From Pusillimonas sp. MFBS29 (GTDB lineage: Bacteria > Pseudomonadota > Gammaproteobacteria > Burkholderiales > Burkholderiaceae_B), in NCBI RefSeq assembly GCF_020687695.1, contig NZ_JAJEWL010000005.1:1-64000 (forward strand): DNA of 64,000 nucleotides, in the 5' to 3' direction. Positions 35,609 through 45,485 of this stretch are shown in pieces. A program made the translations under genes and the position numbers. Below the pieces are notes generated by a model that was not told the origin of the DNA, ran no database searches, and worked only from the letters and a program-made list of their open reading frames with translations. The first letter of the stretch is position 1. Each line of letters begins with the position of its first letter.

Positions 35609-36484
35609 ATGGCTGTGGATCACTACGAAAACTTCCCCGTTGCGTCAATATTGCTGCCCCGGCGCCTGCGCGTGCCGGTGCAGAACATCTATCGTTTCGC
35701 CCGCAGCGCCGATGACATCGCCGACGAAGGCGATGCCCTGCCTGAGCAGCGGCTTGAGCAACTATCGCAATACCGCGACGCGTTGCGGCAAATTCAGCAC
35801 GGCAGACTGGGCCTGGGCCAGACCCACCCGCTTTATCCCGTATTCCGCCCACTGTCCGAAACCATACGGCAACATGAGTTGCCCATTGATCCATTTTTTG
35901 ATCTGCTTTCGGCTTTCGAGCAGGACGTGACCACCACCCGCTACGCCGATGACCAGGCACTGATGGACTATTGCCGCCGATCCGCCAATCCGGTCGGACG
36001 CCTGATGCTGCACCTGTATGGTCAGGCCGACAGCGAAAATCTGCAGCAGGCAGACGCCATTTGCACTGGCCTGCAACTGACCAATTTCTGGCAGGATGTC
36101 GCCATCGACTGGCAAAAAGACAGGGTCTATCTGCCGCAAGACCGGCGCATCCGCCATGGCGTCACCGAAGATTACATCGCCACCCAAACGCAGCTGGGGC
36201 TGCAAAGCGCCGGGCCCAACTCCGACGATACGGCAGCACGCCTGACCCCTGGCTGGCAGTCACTGATGGGCGAACAGGTTGAGCAGGCCCGCGAGCTGCT
36301 GCAGGCAGGTTTGCCACTGGCCCACAGGCTTGGCGGCCGGATAGGCCTGGAGTTAAGACTGGTCGTGCATGGGGGTTTGCGTATCCTTGAGCGTCTTGAC
36401 CAATTACACTACGACATATTCTTTCAGCGACCCACACTTGCCAAGGGCGATTGGGCGCTGCTTCTGTGGCGCGCGCTAACCTGA
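35609..36484 (+). CDS. hpnC: Presqualene diphosphate-forming synthase HpnC (squalene/phytoene synthase family)
   Basis: 291 residues from the ATG at 35609, where the protein begins MAVDHYENFPVASILLP, the usual HpnC N terminus. An upstream ATG at 35519 overlaps the alr start codon and is less likely. The first aspartate-rich motif is DDIAD (35-39) and the second lies in NFWQDVAIDWQKDR. In the hpnCDE route HpnD makes presqualene diphosphate from two farnesyl diphosphates and HpnC converts it to hydroxysqualene. The three genes form one operon. Confidence 0.92.
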   Translation: MAVDHYENFPVASILLPRRLRVPVQNIYRFARSADDIADEGDALPEQRLEQLSQYRDALRQIQHGRLGLGQTHPLYPVFRPLSETIRQHELPIDPFFDLLSAFEQDVTTTRYADDQALMDYCRRSANPVGRLMLHLYGQADSENLQQADAICTGLQLTNFWQDVAIDWQKDRVYLPQDRRIRHGVTEDYIATQTQLGLQSAGPNSDDTAARLTPGWQSLMGEQVEQARELLQAGLPLAHRLGGRIGLELRLVVHGGLRILERLDQLHYDIFFQRPTLAKGDWALLLWRALT

Positions 36485-36520
36485 CACGCACGCCTTGATT
36501 TCCATACATAATGCACACGC

Positions 36521-37384
36521 ATGAGTCCTGACGAATACTGCCAGAACAAAGCCGCGAAAAGCGGTTCCAGCTTCTACTATGCCTTTCTGTTCCTGCCGCC
36601 CGAGCGGCGCAAGGCCATCACGGCCCTGTATGCCTTCTGCCGGGAGGTCGATGATGTAGTCGACGAATGCACGGAACCTTCGGTGGCACGCATGAAGCTT
36701 GCCTGGTGGCGCAGCCAGATTGAAAGCATGTACGCCGGTAACCCCGAACATCCCGTTACCCAGGCACTGGAGCCACACGTTCATGCCTTTGGCCTGACAG
36801 CAGAGCGTCTGTATGCCATCGTGGAAGGCATGGAAATGGATCTGGATCAGGCACGCTACGATGATTGGGCAGGCTTGCGCAAATATTGCTGGCATGCGGC
36901 AGGCGTGGTCGGAGAGCTTTCAGCCAATATCTTTGGCTACACGCAGCCCGAAACCCTGGTGTATGCGGAAAAGCTGGGCCTGGCATTTCAACTGACCAAC
37001 ATCATTCGCGATGTCGGCGATGATGCCAGGCGCGGCCGCATCTACCTGCCGGTGGAAGACATGCAGAAATTCAACGTGACCGCCGCCGAAATCATTGACA
37101 GCGTCCATTCCGACCGGTTTGTCGCCCTGATGCGTTTCCAGACTGAAAGGGCCCGTCAGTGCTATCGCGATGCCGCACAATCCCTGCCCGAAACCGACCG
37201 GCGCGCACAACGCCCAGGGCTGATGATGGCGGCGATCTATTACACGCTGCTCAACGAAATCGAGCGTGACAACTGGCAAGTGCTCGATCAGCGCATTTCG
37301 CTTACACCGATACGCAAGTTCTGGCTGGCCTGGAAAATCTGGGTGGGTGGCGGACGGGGCCTGGTCAAGCAACTCAGCCAATGA
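36521..37384 (+). CDS. hpnD: Presqualene diphosphate synthase HpnD
   Basis: 287 residues, trans-isoprenyl diphosphate synthase fold. It begins MSPDEYCQNKAAKSGSSFYY; the first motif is DDVVD (44-48) and the second NIIRDVGDDARRGRIYLP near 160-177. It condenses two farnesyl diphosphates. 36 bases downstream of hpnC; the stop overlaps the start of hpnE as ATGA (37381-37384). Confidence 0.94.
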   Translation: MSPDEYCQNKAAKSGSSFYYAFLFLPPERRKAITALYAFCREVDDVVDECTEPSVARMKLAWWRSQIESMYAGNPEHPVTQALEPHVHAFGLTAERLYAIVEGMEMDLDQARYDDWAGLRKYCWHAAGVVGELSANIFGYTQPETLVYAEKLGLAFQLTNIIRDVGDDARRGRIYLPVEDMQKFNVTAAEIIDSVHSDRFVALMRFQTERARQCYRDAAQSLPETDRRAQRPGLMMAAIYYTLLNEIERDNWQVLDQRISLTPIRKFWLAWKIWVGGGRGLVKQLSQ

Positions 37385-38760
37385 AGATAGCGGTCATAGG
37401 TGGCGGCTGGGCCGGCCTGACGGCTGCCTGGTCGCTGCTGCAGCGAGGGCATGCCGTTGCCCTGTTCGAAGCTGGCCGCAGCCTGGGCGGACGCGCCCGC
37501 CGCATACATTCGCGTGCGCTGGATCTTGCCACCGACAACGGACAGCACATATTGCTGGGCGCGTATACCGAAACCCTGGACTTGATGCGCGAACTGGGTC
37601 TGGATACAGGGCGCCTGTTCTACCGTGAACGTCTGTCTCTGCAGGCTGCCGATGGCAGCTTCGGGCTGCGCACGCTGCCGTTACCCGCTCCGCTACACCT
37701 GCTCGCAGGCGTGCTCGGCGCGCAGGGCCTGACACTGAAAGAGCGCTTGAGGCTGATCAGCCTGACCACCTCACTTCGCCGCCACGGCTGGAAAACCGCA
37801 GCCGGCATGACCGTGGGGCAATGGCTGGAACAAGGCCGGCAGTCACCGCAAGTCATACGCAGTTTCTGGCAACCACTGTGTCTGGCTGCACTGAACACAC
37901 CCGTTCCCGATGCCTGCGCCCAGTTATTCGCACACGTACTGCGAGATAGCCTGGGTGGCCCCAAAGACGCGACCGACGTCCTGATACCCCGCGTCGATTT
38001 GTCAAAACTCTGGCCCGATGAACTGCTGCGCAGATTGAACGGCCAGTCCAGCCCGGGGGCCGGTTTGCATCTTGGTCACGCTGTCAGAAAACTGCATGCA
38101 TGCCCATCGGGCATCGCGGTCGACGGTCAGCATTTTGACGCGGCGATCGTAGCCGGCAACGTCCCGTCCACATCAAGATTGCTTGCACAACTGGAAGCTG
38201 TACCAGATAGTCTGCCCTACCTGGACATGCTGTCGGACTTTGACTTCCTTCCCATCGCCACGATTACCCTGAAGCTGGAACATCCCTGGCAACTGCCCCA
38301 GCCCATGCTGCTGTTGCACGATCATCCGGCCAGGCTGCAATTCGGCCAGTGGCTTTTCGACCGCAGCGCCCTGGCTGCCCGCGAAACCACGGAAGCACAT
38401 TTGCCAGCCGGGCATATCGCTCAAACCGGCACGGCATCGTTGCTTCATATTGTGATCAGTGACGCTTCGGCCTTGCAGGAGCACAAGCAGGACGATGTCG
38501 TCGCGGCCGTCACGGCCCAGGTGCAGGCGCAAACGCAGCGCTTTGGCCCGATGCCGCGCGTAACAGGACATGATGTGATAGTGGAAAAGCGTGCGACGTT
38601 CGCCGCAAGACCTGGCCTGGCCAGGCCCACGGTCGCCACCCCCTGGCCGCGAGTGTGGGTCGCGGGAGACTGGACCGACACCGGTTACCCCGGCGTGCTG
38701 GAAGGCGCCGTGCGCAGCGGACGCCAGGCGGCGGCATCGCTGCTGCGCAGCCTGGCTTAA
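37381..38760 (+). CDS. hpnE: Hydroxysqualene dehydroxylase HpnE
   Basis: 459 residues, FAD-dependent amine-oxidase-like fold. The dinucleotide motif IAVIGGGWAGLTAAWSLL is at 3-20 and the C-terminal FAD stretch reads VWVAGDWTDTGYPGVLEGAVRSG (given here as VAGDWTDTGYP then EGAVRSG). It reduces hydroxysqualene to squalene. Last gene of the operon; it converges with thrC 15 bases away with no clear terminator. No squalene-hopene cyclase or further hpn gene follows. Confidence 0.94.
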   Translation: MKIAVIGGGWAGLTAAWSLLQRGHAVALFEAGRSLGGRARRIHSRALDLATDNGQHILLGAYTETLDLMRELGLDTGRLFYRERLSLQAADGSFGLRTLPLPAPLHLLAGVLGAQGLTLKERLRLISLTTSLRRHGWKTAAGMTVGQWLEQGRQSPQVIRSFWQPLCLAALNTPVPDACAQLFAHVLRDSLGGPKDATDVLIPRVDLSKLWPDELLRRLNGQSSPGAGLHLGHAVRKLHACPSGIAVDGQHFDAAIVAGNVPSTSRLLAQLEAVPDSLPYLDMLSDFDFLPIATITLKLEHPWQLPQPMLLLHDHPARLQFGQWLFDRSALAARETTEAHLPAGHIAQTGTASLLHIVISDASALQEHKQDDVVAAVTAQVQAQTQRFGPMPRVTGHDVIVEKRATFAARPGLARPTVATPWPRVWVAGDWTDTGYPGVLEGAVRSGRQAAASLLRSLA

Positions 38761-38775
38761 CGCAGACTCAGCCGC

Positions 38776-40194
38776 CTACCCTGCCTGAACGGGTGCGTGC
38801 TGAATGATGTAGTCCCTGACCAGCTCGACCTTGCAGTCGAATACCTCGACACGCTGGTCCAGCGACGCCAGGCCCTGCAAATGCGCAGGAACCGGTGCAG
38901 GCTTGCCGGTGGCAGCCTCGATGGTTTCACTGAACTTGGCGGGCAGCGCGGTTTCCAGCACAAGCATGGGGATGCCCGGTTCTACATAGCCGGCGGCCAC
39001 CTTGACGCCATCGGCGGTATGCGGATCGATCAGTACGCCGGCTTCGAGCTGGATGTCGCGGATGGTCTGCAACCGGTCTGCGTGCGTGCTGACACCGGCC
39101 ACAAAACCATAACGCGATTCGAATTCAGGCTGCCTGTCGCTCAGGTCAAACTGCCCTGTGGCAGCCAGCTCTTCCCAGCACGCCCGGACCTTGGCCGCAT
39201 CGGCACCCAAAAGTTCGTAGACAAAGCGTTCGAAGTTGGATGCCCGGGAAATGTCCATGGAAGGACTGCTGGTCTCGTGGGTTTCGGCGGCAGGACGCGG
39301 CCGGTAGATACCAGTACGGAAAAACTCTTCGAGCACATTGTTTTCATTGGTGGCAAGCACCAGCCGGCGCACCGGCAGACCCATCTGCCGCGCGATGTGG
39401 CCCGCAAGAATATTGCCGAAATTGCCAGACGGCACGGTGAAGGACACCTGCTGGCCCGGGCCGCTCGTGGCACGCAGCCAGCCCCAGAAATAATAAACAA
39501 CCTGGGCGGCAATGCGCGCCCAGTTGATGGAGTTCACCGCCCCCAGGTTGTACTTGGCCTTGAAAGCCAGGTCGCCAGCCAGAGCCTTGACGATATCCTG
39601 GCATTCATCAAACACGCCCTTGAGGGCGATATTGTGGATGTTCGGATCATGGAGCGAATACATTTGGGCCCGCTGAAAATCACTCATGCGCCCATAGGGT
39701 GAAAGCATGAAGACGCTGACACCACGCTTGCCTTTCAGGGCGTATTCCGCTGCCGATCCCGTATCGCCGGAAGTGGCGCCCAGAATGTTCAGCGTAGCCT
39801 GACGCTTGTCGAGCACGTATTCGAATACCTGGCCCAGAAACTGCATGGCCATATCCTTGAATGCCAGCGTCGGGCCTTCTGAAAGGCCCAGCAGGGTCAT
39901 GCCATTATTCAGGGGCTTGAGCGGCACGATCTGTTCGCTGCCGAAGTTCTGAGCGGTATAGGCGGCATGCGTCAGTCGCTCAAGGTCGCTCCTGGGGATA
40001 TCGTCGATAAACAGGCTGAGAATCTCGGTGGCCAGTTCAGGGTAATTCAGTTTGCGCCAGGCCTCGAGCGTATCGGCACTGACTGCAGGCAGGCTTTCGG
40101 GCAAAGCCAGCCCGCCATCGGGCGCCAGCCCTTCCAGCAGAATATCGGAAAACGATTGCGGGTCCATACCGCCACGGGTAGACAAGTATTTCAC
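38776..40194 (-). CDS. thrC: Threonine synthase
   Basis: Converts O-phosphohomoserine to threonine. 472 residues of the long proteobacterial/fungal type, opening [20 protein letters not shown], with the PLP lysine K113 in PTLAFKDMAMQFL and the phosphate-binding loop GATSGDTGSAAEYAL near 140-155. The start overlaps the hom stop by four bases (40191-40194). Confidence 0.96.
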   Translation of the reverse strand: MKYLSTRGGMDPQSFSDILLEGLAPDGGLALPESLPAVSADTLEAWRKLNYPELATEILSLFIDDIPRSDLERLTHAAYTAQNFGSEQIVPLKPLNNGMTLLGLSEGPTLAFKDMAMQFLGQVFEYVLDKRQATLNILGATSGDTGSAAEYALKGKRGVSVFMLSPYGRMSDFQRAQMYSLHDPNIHNIALKGVFDECQDIVKALAGDLAFKAKYNLGAVNSINWARIAAQVVYYFWGWLRATSGPGQQVSFTVPSGNFGNILAGHIARQMGLPVRRLVLATNENNVLEEFFRTGIYRPRPAAETHETSSPSMDISRASNFERFVYELLGADAAKVRACWEELAATGQFDLSDRQPEFESRYGFVAGVSTHADRLQTIRDIQLEAGVLIDPHTADGVKVAAGYVEPGIPMLVLETALPAKFSETIEAATGKPAPVPAHLQGLASLDQRVEVFDCKVELVRDYIIQHAPVQAG

Positions 40195-41495
40195 AGGAGG
40201 TTCTCCACACGCAGACGCGTTACCTTGGTATGCACAAACGGCAGTTCATGAATGCGATCCAGCGCCGCATTGATCGCTCCTTCGCGGGCCTGATGCGAAA
40301 GGAAAATGATATCGGCTTCGGTCTCTCCGTGGGGCTCCTGGAACATCGAACCGATGGAAATGTTCATCTCGGAAAGAATGCTGGCAATGTCCGCCAGTAC
40401 GCCGGGGCGATCCTGCACACGCATGCGCAAATAATACGAGGACACGACGTCGGACACCGGCAGGATCGGGGTATCGTCCATGGCTTCGGGCTGGAAGGCC
40501 AGATGCGGCACGCGATGGCCCGGGTCTGCTGATTCAAGCCGGGCCACATCAACCAGATCGGCCACTACCGCCGACGCGGTAGGCAGCTCGCCCGCCCCCT
40601 GACCGTAGTACATGGTCGGCCCTACCACATCGCCGCTGACCAGAATGGCATTCATGGCACCTTCAACATTGGCCAGCAAGCAAGTGACCGGCACCAGGGT
40701 CGGATGAACACGCAATTCGATACCGGTATCGCAGCGACGGGTAATGCCAAGCAGCTTGATGCGGTATCCCAGCCTTTCAGCATGAGCAATATCTTCTGCC
40801 GCCAGCATGGAGATACCCTCGATGTGGGCCTTGTCGAACTGAACGGGCACGCCAAATGCCAGCGATGCCAGCAGCGTCAGCTTGTGGGCGGCATCAACCC
40901 CCTCGATATCGAAAGTGGGATCGGCTTCAGCATAGCCCAGCCGTTGGGCTTCGGCAAGCACCTGCTCGAAAGGCAGGCCCTGTGAACGCATCTCGGAAAG
41001 GATGAAGTTGGTGGTGCCGTTGATGATGCCGGCCAGCCACTGTATGCGATTGGCGGTCAGCCCCTCGCGTATGGCCTTGATGATGGGAATGCCACCGGCC
41101 ACAGCTGCCTCGAAGGTCACCATGACACCCTTGGCATGCGCTGCGGCAAAAATCTCGTTGCCATACTTGGCCAGCAAGGCCTTGTTGGCGGTAACCACGT
41201 GCTTGCCTTGGGCGATCGCTTCCATGATCAGCTCGCGCGCCAGCGTGTCGCCGCCCATCAGTTCGACCACGATCTCGATTTCCGGATTGCGCACGACCTC
41301 GAGGCCGTCCTGGGTGACGAGTATATCGTCGCCCACCAGGCGCCTGGCCTTTTCAATGTCGCGTACGGCCACAGCGGCCACTTCAATATGGCGCCCCGCC
41401 CTACGGGCGATTTCTTCTGCGTTGCGCGTCAGGACCTTCCAGGTACCGCCCCCTACAACACCCAAACCCAGCAAACCAACTTTTATCGGACTCAT
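40191..41495 (-). CDS. hom: Homoserine dehydrogenase
   Basis: 434 residues: NAD(P)-binding domain with [16 protein letters not shown] (8-23), catalytic domain with [14 protein letters not shown] near 166-180, and a C-terminal ACT domain from about 350 ([15 protein letters not shown]) that usually gives threonine feedback inhibition. It is monofunctional, without an aspartokinase part. It overlaps alaC upstream and thrC downstream by four bases each. Confidence 0.96.
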   Translation of the reverse strand: MSPIKVGLLGLGVVGGGTWKVLTRNAEEIARRAGRHIEVAAVAVRDIEKARRLVGDDILVTQDGLEVVRNPEIEIVVELMGGDTLARELIMEAIAQGKHVVTANKALLAKYGNEIFAAAHAKGVMVTFEAAVAGGIPIIKAIREGLTANRIQWLAGIINGTTNFILSEMRSQGLPFEQVLAEAQRLGYAEADPTFDIEGVDAAHKLTLLASLAFGVPVQFDKAHIEGISMLAAEDIAHAERLGYRIKLLGITRRCDTGIELRVHPTLVPVTCLLANVEGAMNAILVSGDVVGPTMYYGQGAGELPTASAVVADLVDVARLESADPGHRVPHLAFQPEAMDDTPILPVSDVVSSYYLRMRVQDRPGVLADIASILSEMNISIGSMFQEPHGETEADIIFLSHQAREGAINAALDRIHELPFVHTKVTRLRVENLL

Positions 41496-42679
41496 TTACC
41501 TAAACCGTCCTTACGGAACATTTCCTTGATGCCACGCACAGCCTGACGTGTACGTTGCTCGTTTTCAATCAGTGCAAAACGCACGTAGCCATCGCCGTAC
41601 TCACCGAAACCTATGCCGGGCGACACCGCAACTTTGGCGTCGGCCAGCAGGCGCTTGGAGAACTCCAGCGACCCCAGCTTTTCGTAGAACTCGGGAATTT
41701 TTGCCCAGATATACATGGACGCTTTGGGAATATCGACCATCCAGCCTGCCTCATGCAGGCCTTTGACCAGCACATCGCGCCGGTTGCGGTACTGCTCGAC
41801 CACCTTGTTCACTTCGTCTTGCGGCCCTTCAAGCGCTGCGATGGAGGCAACCTGTATCGGCGTGAACATACCGTAATCGTGATAGCTCTTGATGCGGGCC
41901 AGGGCGTTGACCAGTTCCTGGTTGCCGACCATAAAGCCTACGCGCCAGCCAGCCATGTTGTAGCTTTTGCTCATGGTAAAGAATTCGACCGCAACATCGC
42001 GCGCACCTTCGACCTGCATGATGGACGGAGCCTTGTAGCCGTCGAATGTGATGTCGGCGTAAGCCAGGTCATGCACCACCAGGATGTTGTGTTCTTTGGC
42101 CAGGGCCACGATGCGCTCGAAGAAAGCCAGGTCTACGCATTGCGCAGTTGGATTGCTGGGGAAACCCAATATCATCATCTTGGGCTTGGGAATGCTTTCA
42201 CGCACAGCCCTTTCGATTTCATCGAAAAAATCCAGCCCGGGCGTCATGGGAACCGAGCGGATGTTGGCCCCGGCAATGACTGCGCCATATATGTGGATGG
42301 GGTAGCTGGGATTGGGCACCAGCACGGTATCGCCGCGGTCGAGCGTGGCAAGCATCAGGTGGGCCAGGCCCTCTTTGGAGCCTATGGTGACAATGGCTTC
42401 GGAGTCGGGATCGATCTGTACGCCATAACGACGCTCGTACCAACCGGAGATCGCCTTGCGCAGCCGTGGTATGCCCTTGGAGACCGAATAGCCGTGCGTA
42501 TCGGGCCTGGTGGCAGCCTCGACCAGTTTGTCTACAATGTGCTTGGGGGTAGGCCCGTCAGGATTACCCATAGACATGTCGATAATATCTTCGCCTCGCC
42601 GGCGCGCCGCCATTTTCAGTTCTCCGGTGATATTGAATACGTAGGGCGGCAGACGTTCTATACGGGGGAAATTCGTCAT
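41492..42679 (-). CDS. alaC: Alanine transaminase AlaC-type (class I/II aminotransferase)
   Basis: 395 residues. PLP lysine K238 in [15 protein letters not shown]; substrate and cofactor stretches [10 protein letters not shown] (123-132) and GFPSNPTAQ (172-180). The [31 protein letters not shown] opening (given in parts: [18 protein letters not shown]) is that of AlaC/YfdZ. I start at the ATG 42679; a longer frame extends 73 residues upstream into non-conserved sequence past the divergent gene. It heads alaC-hom-thrC, a common betaproteobacterial order. Confidence 0.92.
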   Translation of the reverse strand: MTNFPRIERLPPYVFNITGELKMAARRRGEDIIDMSMGNPDGPTPKHIVDKLVEAATRPDTHGYSVSKGIPRLRKAISGWYERRYGVQIDPDSEAIVTIGSKEGLAHLMLATLDRGDTVLVPNPSYPIHIYGAVIAGANIRSVPMTPGLDFFDEIERAVRESIPKPKMMILGFPSNPTAQCVDLAFFERIVALAKEHNILVVHDLAYADITFDGYKAPSIMQVEGARDVAVEFFTMSKSYNMAGWRVGFMVGNQELVNALARIKSYHDYGMFTPIQVASIAALEGPQDEVNKVVEQYRNRRDVLVKGLHEAGWMVDIPKASMYIWAKIPEFYEKLGSLEFSKRLLADAKVAVSPGIGFGEYGDGYVRFALIENEQRTRQAVRGIKEMFRKDGLGK

Positions 42680-42854
42680 GATGTTCCAGGGCGAGGTAAG
42701 CGTAGGCAAAGGTCGAAGGGTGCAATGCAGCAAAGTTATCGCCCAGCCTGCGCCGGACGATAACCCACAAGTGTAATCCATTCGAAAAAAACACGAAATC
42801 ACCCTCTGCCGCGAAGGCTTTGGGCTATGATCAGAATGATTTTCGGAGTTTTCT

Positions 42855-43304
42855 GTGCAATTACAAAGCGAATCCAACCCAGCCCTGAATACCGTCACCG
42901 CCTACGGGCACAACTACGTTGAGATCAACGCAGTCCGCTATGCTCATCCGGTGCATTTCGCTCCCGAAGGCGAAATCCACTCCTGGCAGGTCGCCACGAT
43001 CGCCGACATCACTGCGGCGACCCTGCGCGAGATCGCCGGCCTGACCGAGGCCAAGGCCGATCCCATGGCTTTTCTTGATGGGAATGCCGCAGTGCAAAAA
43101 CCCGATGACGCACCGGAGGTCGTACTGATAGGAACAGGACTGCAGCAGCATCTGCTACCCCAACACGTAACGCAAGCCTTGCTGGGCCTGGGCATAGGTG
43201 TCGAGGTCATGAGCACCCAGGCTGCGGCACGCACATACAATATCCTGATGTCCGAAGGACGACGCGTGATCGTCGCCCTTTTACCCCACGAGGAGGCCGC
43301 ATGA
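42855..43304 (+). CDS. Mth938-domain (DUF498/NDUFAF3-like) protein
   Basis: 149 residues. A beta-alpha Mth938 fold with the signature [14 protein letters not shown] (about 89-102) and [30 protein letters not shown] toward the end (given as [15 protein letters not shown] and RRVIVALLP). The mitochondrial relative helps assemble respiratory complex I; bacterial function is not settled. The start is GTG at 42855 with a GGAG site seven bases upstream. The stop overlaps the bcp start as ATGA (43301-43304). Confidence 0.87.
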   Translation: MQLQSESNPALNTVTAYGHNYVEINAVRYAHPVHFAPEGEIHSWQVATIADITAATLREIAGLTEAKADPMAFLDGNAAVQKPDDAPEVVLIGTGLQQHLLPQHVTQALLGLGIGVEVMSTQAAARTYNILMSEGRRVIVALLPHEEAA

Positions 43305-43768
43305 GCCAGATTGCCACAGGCAAAGCCATTCCCGACTTTACTGCAGTCAGCACCCAGGGCGAAATCAGCCTGAAAGGCTTGCGCGGCCATCGCGCCGTTC
43401 TGTATTTTTATCCAAAAGACAGCACGCCGGGCTGCACAACCCAGGCTCAGGGTTTTCGCGACAACTACCAGGCTTTTGTCGATGCCGGCTGCCAGATTGT
43501 CGGCATCTCGCGCGACTCCCTCAAGTCGCACAGCAATTTCACTGATAAACAAGAGCTGCCTTTCCCCCTGATCTCTGATCAGGACGAAGCCTTGTGCCAG
43601 CTGTTTGGCGTCATCAAAATGAAAAACATGTACGGTAAACAGGTGCGTGGAATTGAGCGCAGTACTTTCCTGATCGACACCGACGGCACCTTGTTGCAAG
43701 AATGGCGCGGCCTTCGCGTGCCAGGCCATGTCGAGGAAGTCCTGCAGGTCGTCCGCGAACAGGAATAA
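43301..43768 (+). CDS. bcp: Peroxiredoxin, BCP family, lacking the usual resolving cysteine
   Basis: 155 residues of the AhpC/TSA fold. The peroxidatic cysteine is C45 in YPKDSTPGCTTQAQGFRD. In E. coli BCP the resolving cysteine stands five residues later; here that position is Q50, so the protein is of 1-Cys type or uses another thiol. Other cysteines are C64 (DAGCQIVG) and one near 107 (ALCQLFG). It reduces peroxides in the cytoplasm. Translationally coupled to the Mth938 gene. Confidence 0.93.
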   Translation: MSQIATGKAIPDFTAVSTQGEISLKGLRGHRAVLYFYPKDSTPGCTTQAQGFRDNYQAFVDAGCQIVGISRDSLKSHSNFTDKQELPFPLISDQDEALCQLFGVIKMKNMYGKQVRGIERSTFLIDTDGTLLQEWRGLRVPGHVEEVLQVVREQE

Positions 43769-43820
43769 ATACTCCGGCAACCCGGTTGCCAGTTACCAGA
43801 ACCACAGGAGCACACCCTTT

Positions 43821-45485
43821 ATGCCGCTACCAAAGTTGCCGACCCGAATGGGCACCATGGTTTCCGCCTCTACCTCTGACGCGGTAGCTGAAGCGCCCAA
43901 AGTCGAGTCCCCGGTAACCCGTTCCGGCTCAGCAGCTCGCAAGACTGCCGTCAAATCCGCAGCCAAGCCCGCTGCCAAACGCCAGGCACCGGCTCGCGCC
44001 ACGGCTATCGCACCCGTCATACCTGAACCACCCACCCTGTCGGTGGTGGCGCTGAAAACCGAGAAAAAAACCCGCCTGCCGGTTTCCAAGCGCAAGCTGT
44101 TCGTGCTGGATACCAATGTATTGCTGCACGACTCGAATTCGCTGTTCAAATTTGAAGAGCACGACATATTCCTGCCGATGATGGTCCTTGAAGAGCTCGA
44201 TCATCAGAAAAAGGGCATGTCGGAAGTCGCACGCAATGCCCGCCAGGTAAGCCGCTTCCTGGATGGTCTGGTAAGCGACACAACCAAGCTGGACAAAGGC
44301 GTGCAGCTCGATGCCCTGGGCAATCAGGAAGCCTTGGGCAATCTGCATTTCCAGACTTCCGCCCTGCACTCACAGCTGCCCATAGAGCTGCCCCTGGGCA
44401 AGGCCGACAATGCCATCCTGAATGTCGTGCACGCGTTGCAGCTGGCGCACCCCAAGCGGGAAGTGATCCTGGTGTCCAAAGACATCAATATGCGGCTCAA
44501 GGCACTTTCACTGAGCCTGCCCGCCGAAGACTACCTGAACGATCACGTTCTCGACGATTCCGACCTGCTGTACGACGGGGTCATGCCACTGCCCGAGAAC
44601 TTCTGGGTCAAGCACGGCAAGGACGTCGAGTCCTGGCAACAAGGTGGAACGACCTTTTATCGGGTCACCGGCCCGCTGTGCTCGGAGTTCATCGTCAACG
44701 AGTTCGTCTATTTTGATGGCGATTTGCCGCTACAGGCCCAGGTCAAGGAAGTCAACGGTCGTAGTGCCGTGCTGGCCACCCTGCGTGACTACAGCCACGG
44801 CAAGAACAATGTCTGGGGTATCACGGCACGCAATCGCGAACAGAATTTCGCCCTGAACCTGCTCATGAATCCCGAGTGCGACTTTGTCTCGCTGCTGGGC
44901 CAGGCAGGTACGGGCAAAACGCTGCTGGCCCTGGCCAGCGCGCTGACGCAAACGCTGGAAACCAAGCGCTACAACGAGATCATCATCACCCGGGCAACCG
45001 TGCCAGTGGGCGACGATATCGGCTTTCTGCCTGGCACCGAAGAAGAGAAAATGCTGCCATGGATGGGTGCCCTCGAAGACAACCTGGAAGTCCTGCACCT
45101 GGGCGCCAGCAGTAACGACATGGGCGGCATCGGCGGCCAGGACTGGTCGAAGAATTCAACCATGGAACTGATACGCTCACGGATCAAGGTCAAGTCACTG
45201 AACTTCATGCGCGGGCGCACCTTCCTGAACAAGTTCCTGATCATCGACGAGGCGCAGAACCTGACACCCAAGCAGATGAAAACCCTGGTGACCCGGGCCG
45301 GCCCCGGTACGAAAATCGTCTGCCTGGGAAATATCGCCCAGATCGACACCCCTTATCTGACTGAAGGCAGCTCAGGCCTGACCTATGTCGTCGACAGGTT
45401 CAAGGGCTGGCCACACTCGGGCCACATCACGCTGCAGCGCGGTGAACGTTCACGGTTAGCCGACTACGCCAGCGAAGCACTTTAA
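43821..45485 (+). CDS. PIN-domain/PhoH-like ATPase (YlaK type)
   Basis: 554 residues: a low-complexity Ala/Pro/Lys N-terminal stretch of about 85 residues, a PIN nuclease domain beginning LFVLDTNVLLHDSNSLF, and a PhoH ATPase with Walker A GQAGTGKTLL and Walker B FLIIDEAQNLTPKQMK. PIN-PhoH proteins act as RNA helicase/RNases in mycobacteria. The ATG at 43821 has an AGGAG site 11 bases upstream; an earlier in-frame ATG lies inside bcp. The stop overlaps the pdxA start by one base (TAATG). Confidence 0.88.
   Translation: MPLPKLPTRMGTMVSASTSDAVAEAPKVESPVTRSGSAARKTAVKSAAKPAAKRQAPARATAIAPVIPEPPTLSVVALKTEKKTRLPVSKRKLFVLDTNVLLHDSNSLFKFEEHDIFLPMMVLEELDHQKKGMSEVARNARQVSRFLDGLVSDTTKLDKGVQLDALGNQEALGNLHFQTSALHSQLPIELPLGKADNAILNVVHALQLAHPKREVILVSKDINMRLKALSLSLPAEDYLNDHVLDDSDLLYDGVMPLPENFWVKHGKDVESWQQGGTTFYRVTGPLCSEFIVNEFVYFDGDLPLQAQVKEVNGRSAVLATLRDYSHGKNNVWGITARNREQNFALNLLMNPECDFVSLLGQAGTGKTLLALASALTQTLETKRYNEIIITRATVPVGDDIGFLPGTEEEKMLPWMGALEDNLEVLHLGASSNDMGGIGGQDWSKNSTMELIRSRIKVKSLNFMRGRTFLNKFLIIDEAQNLTPKQMKTLVTRAGPGTKIVCLGNIAQIDTPYLTEGSSGLTYVVDRFKGWPHSGHITLQRGERSRLADYASEAL

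Noticed and set aside
41555-42763. 402-residue open frame antisense to alaC
   Set aside because: Fully covered by alaC, which has an intact PLP lysine and all family motifs.
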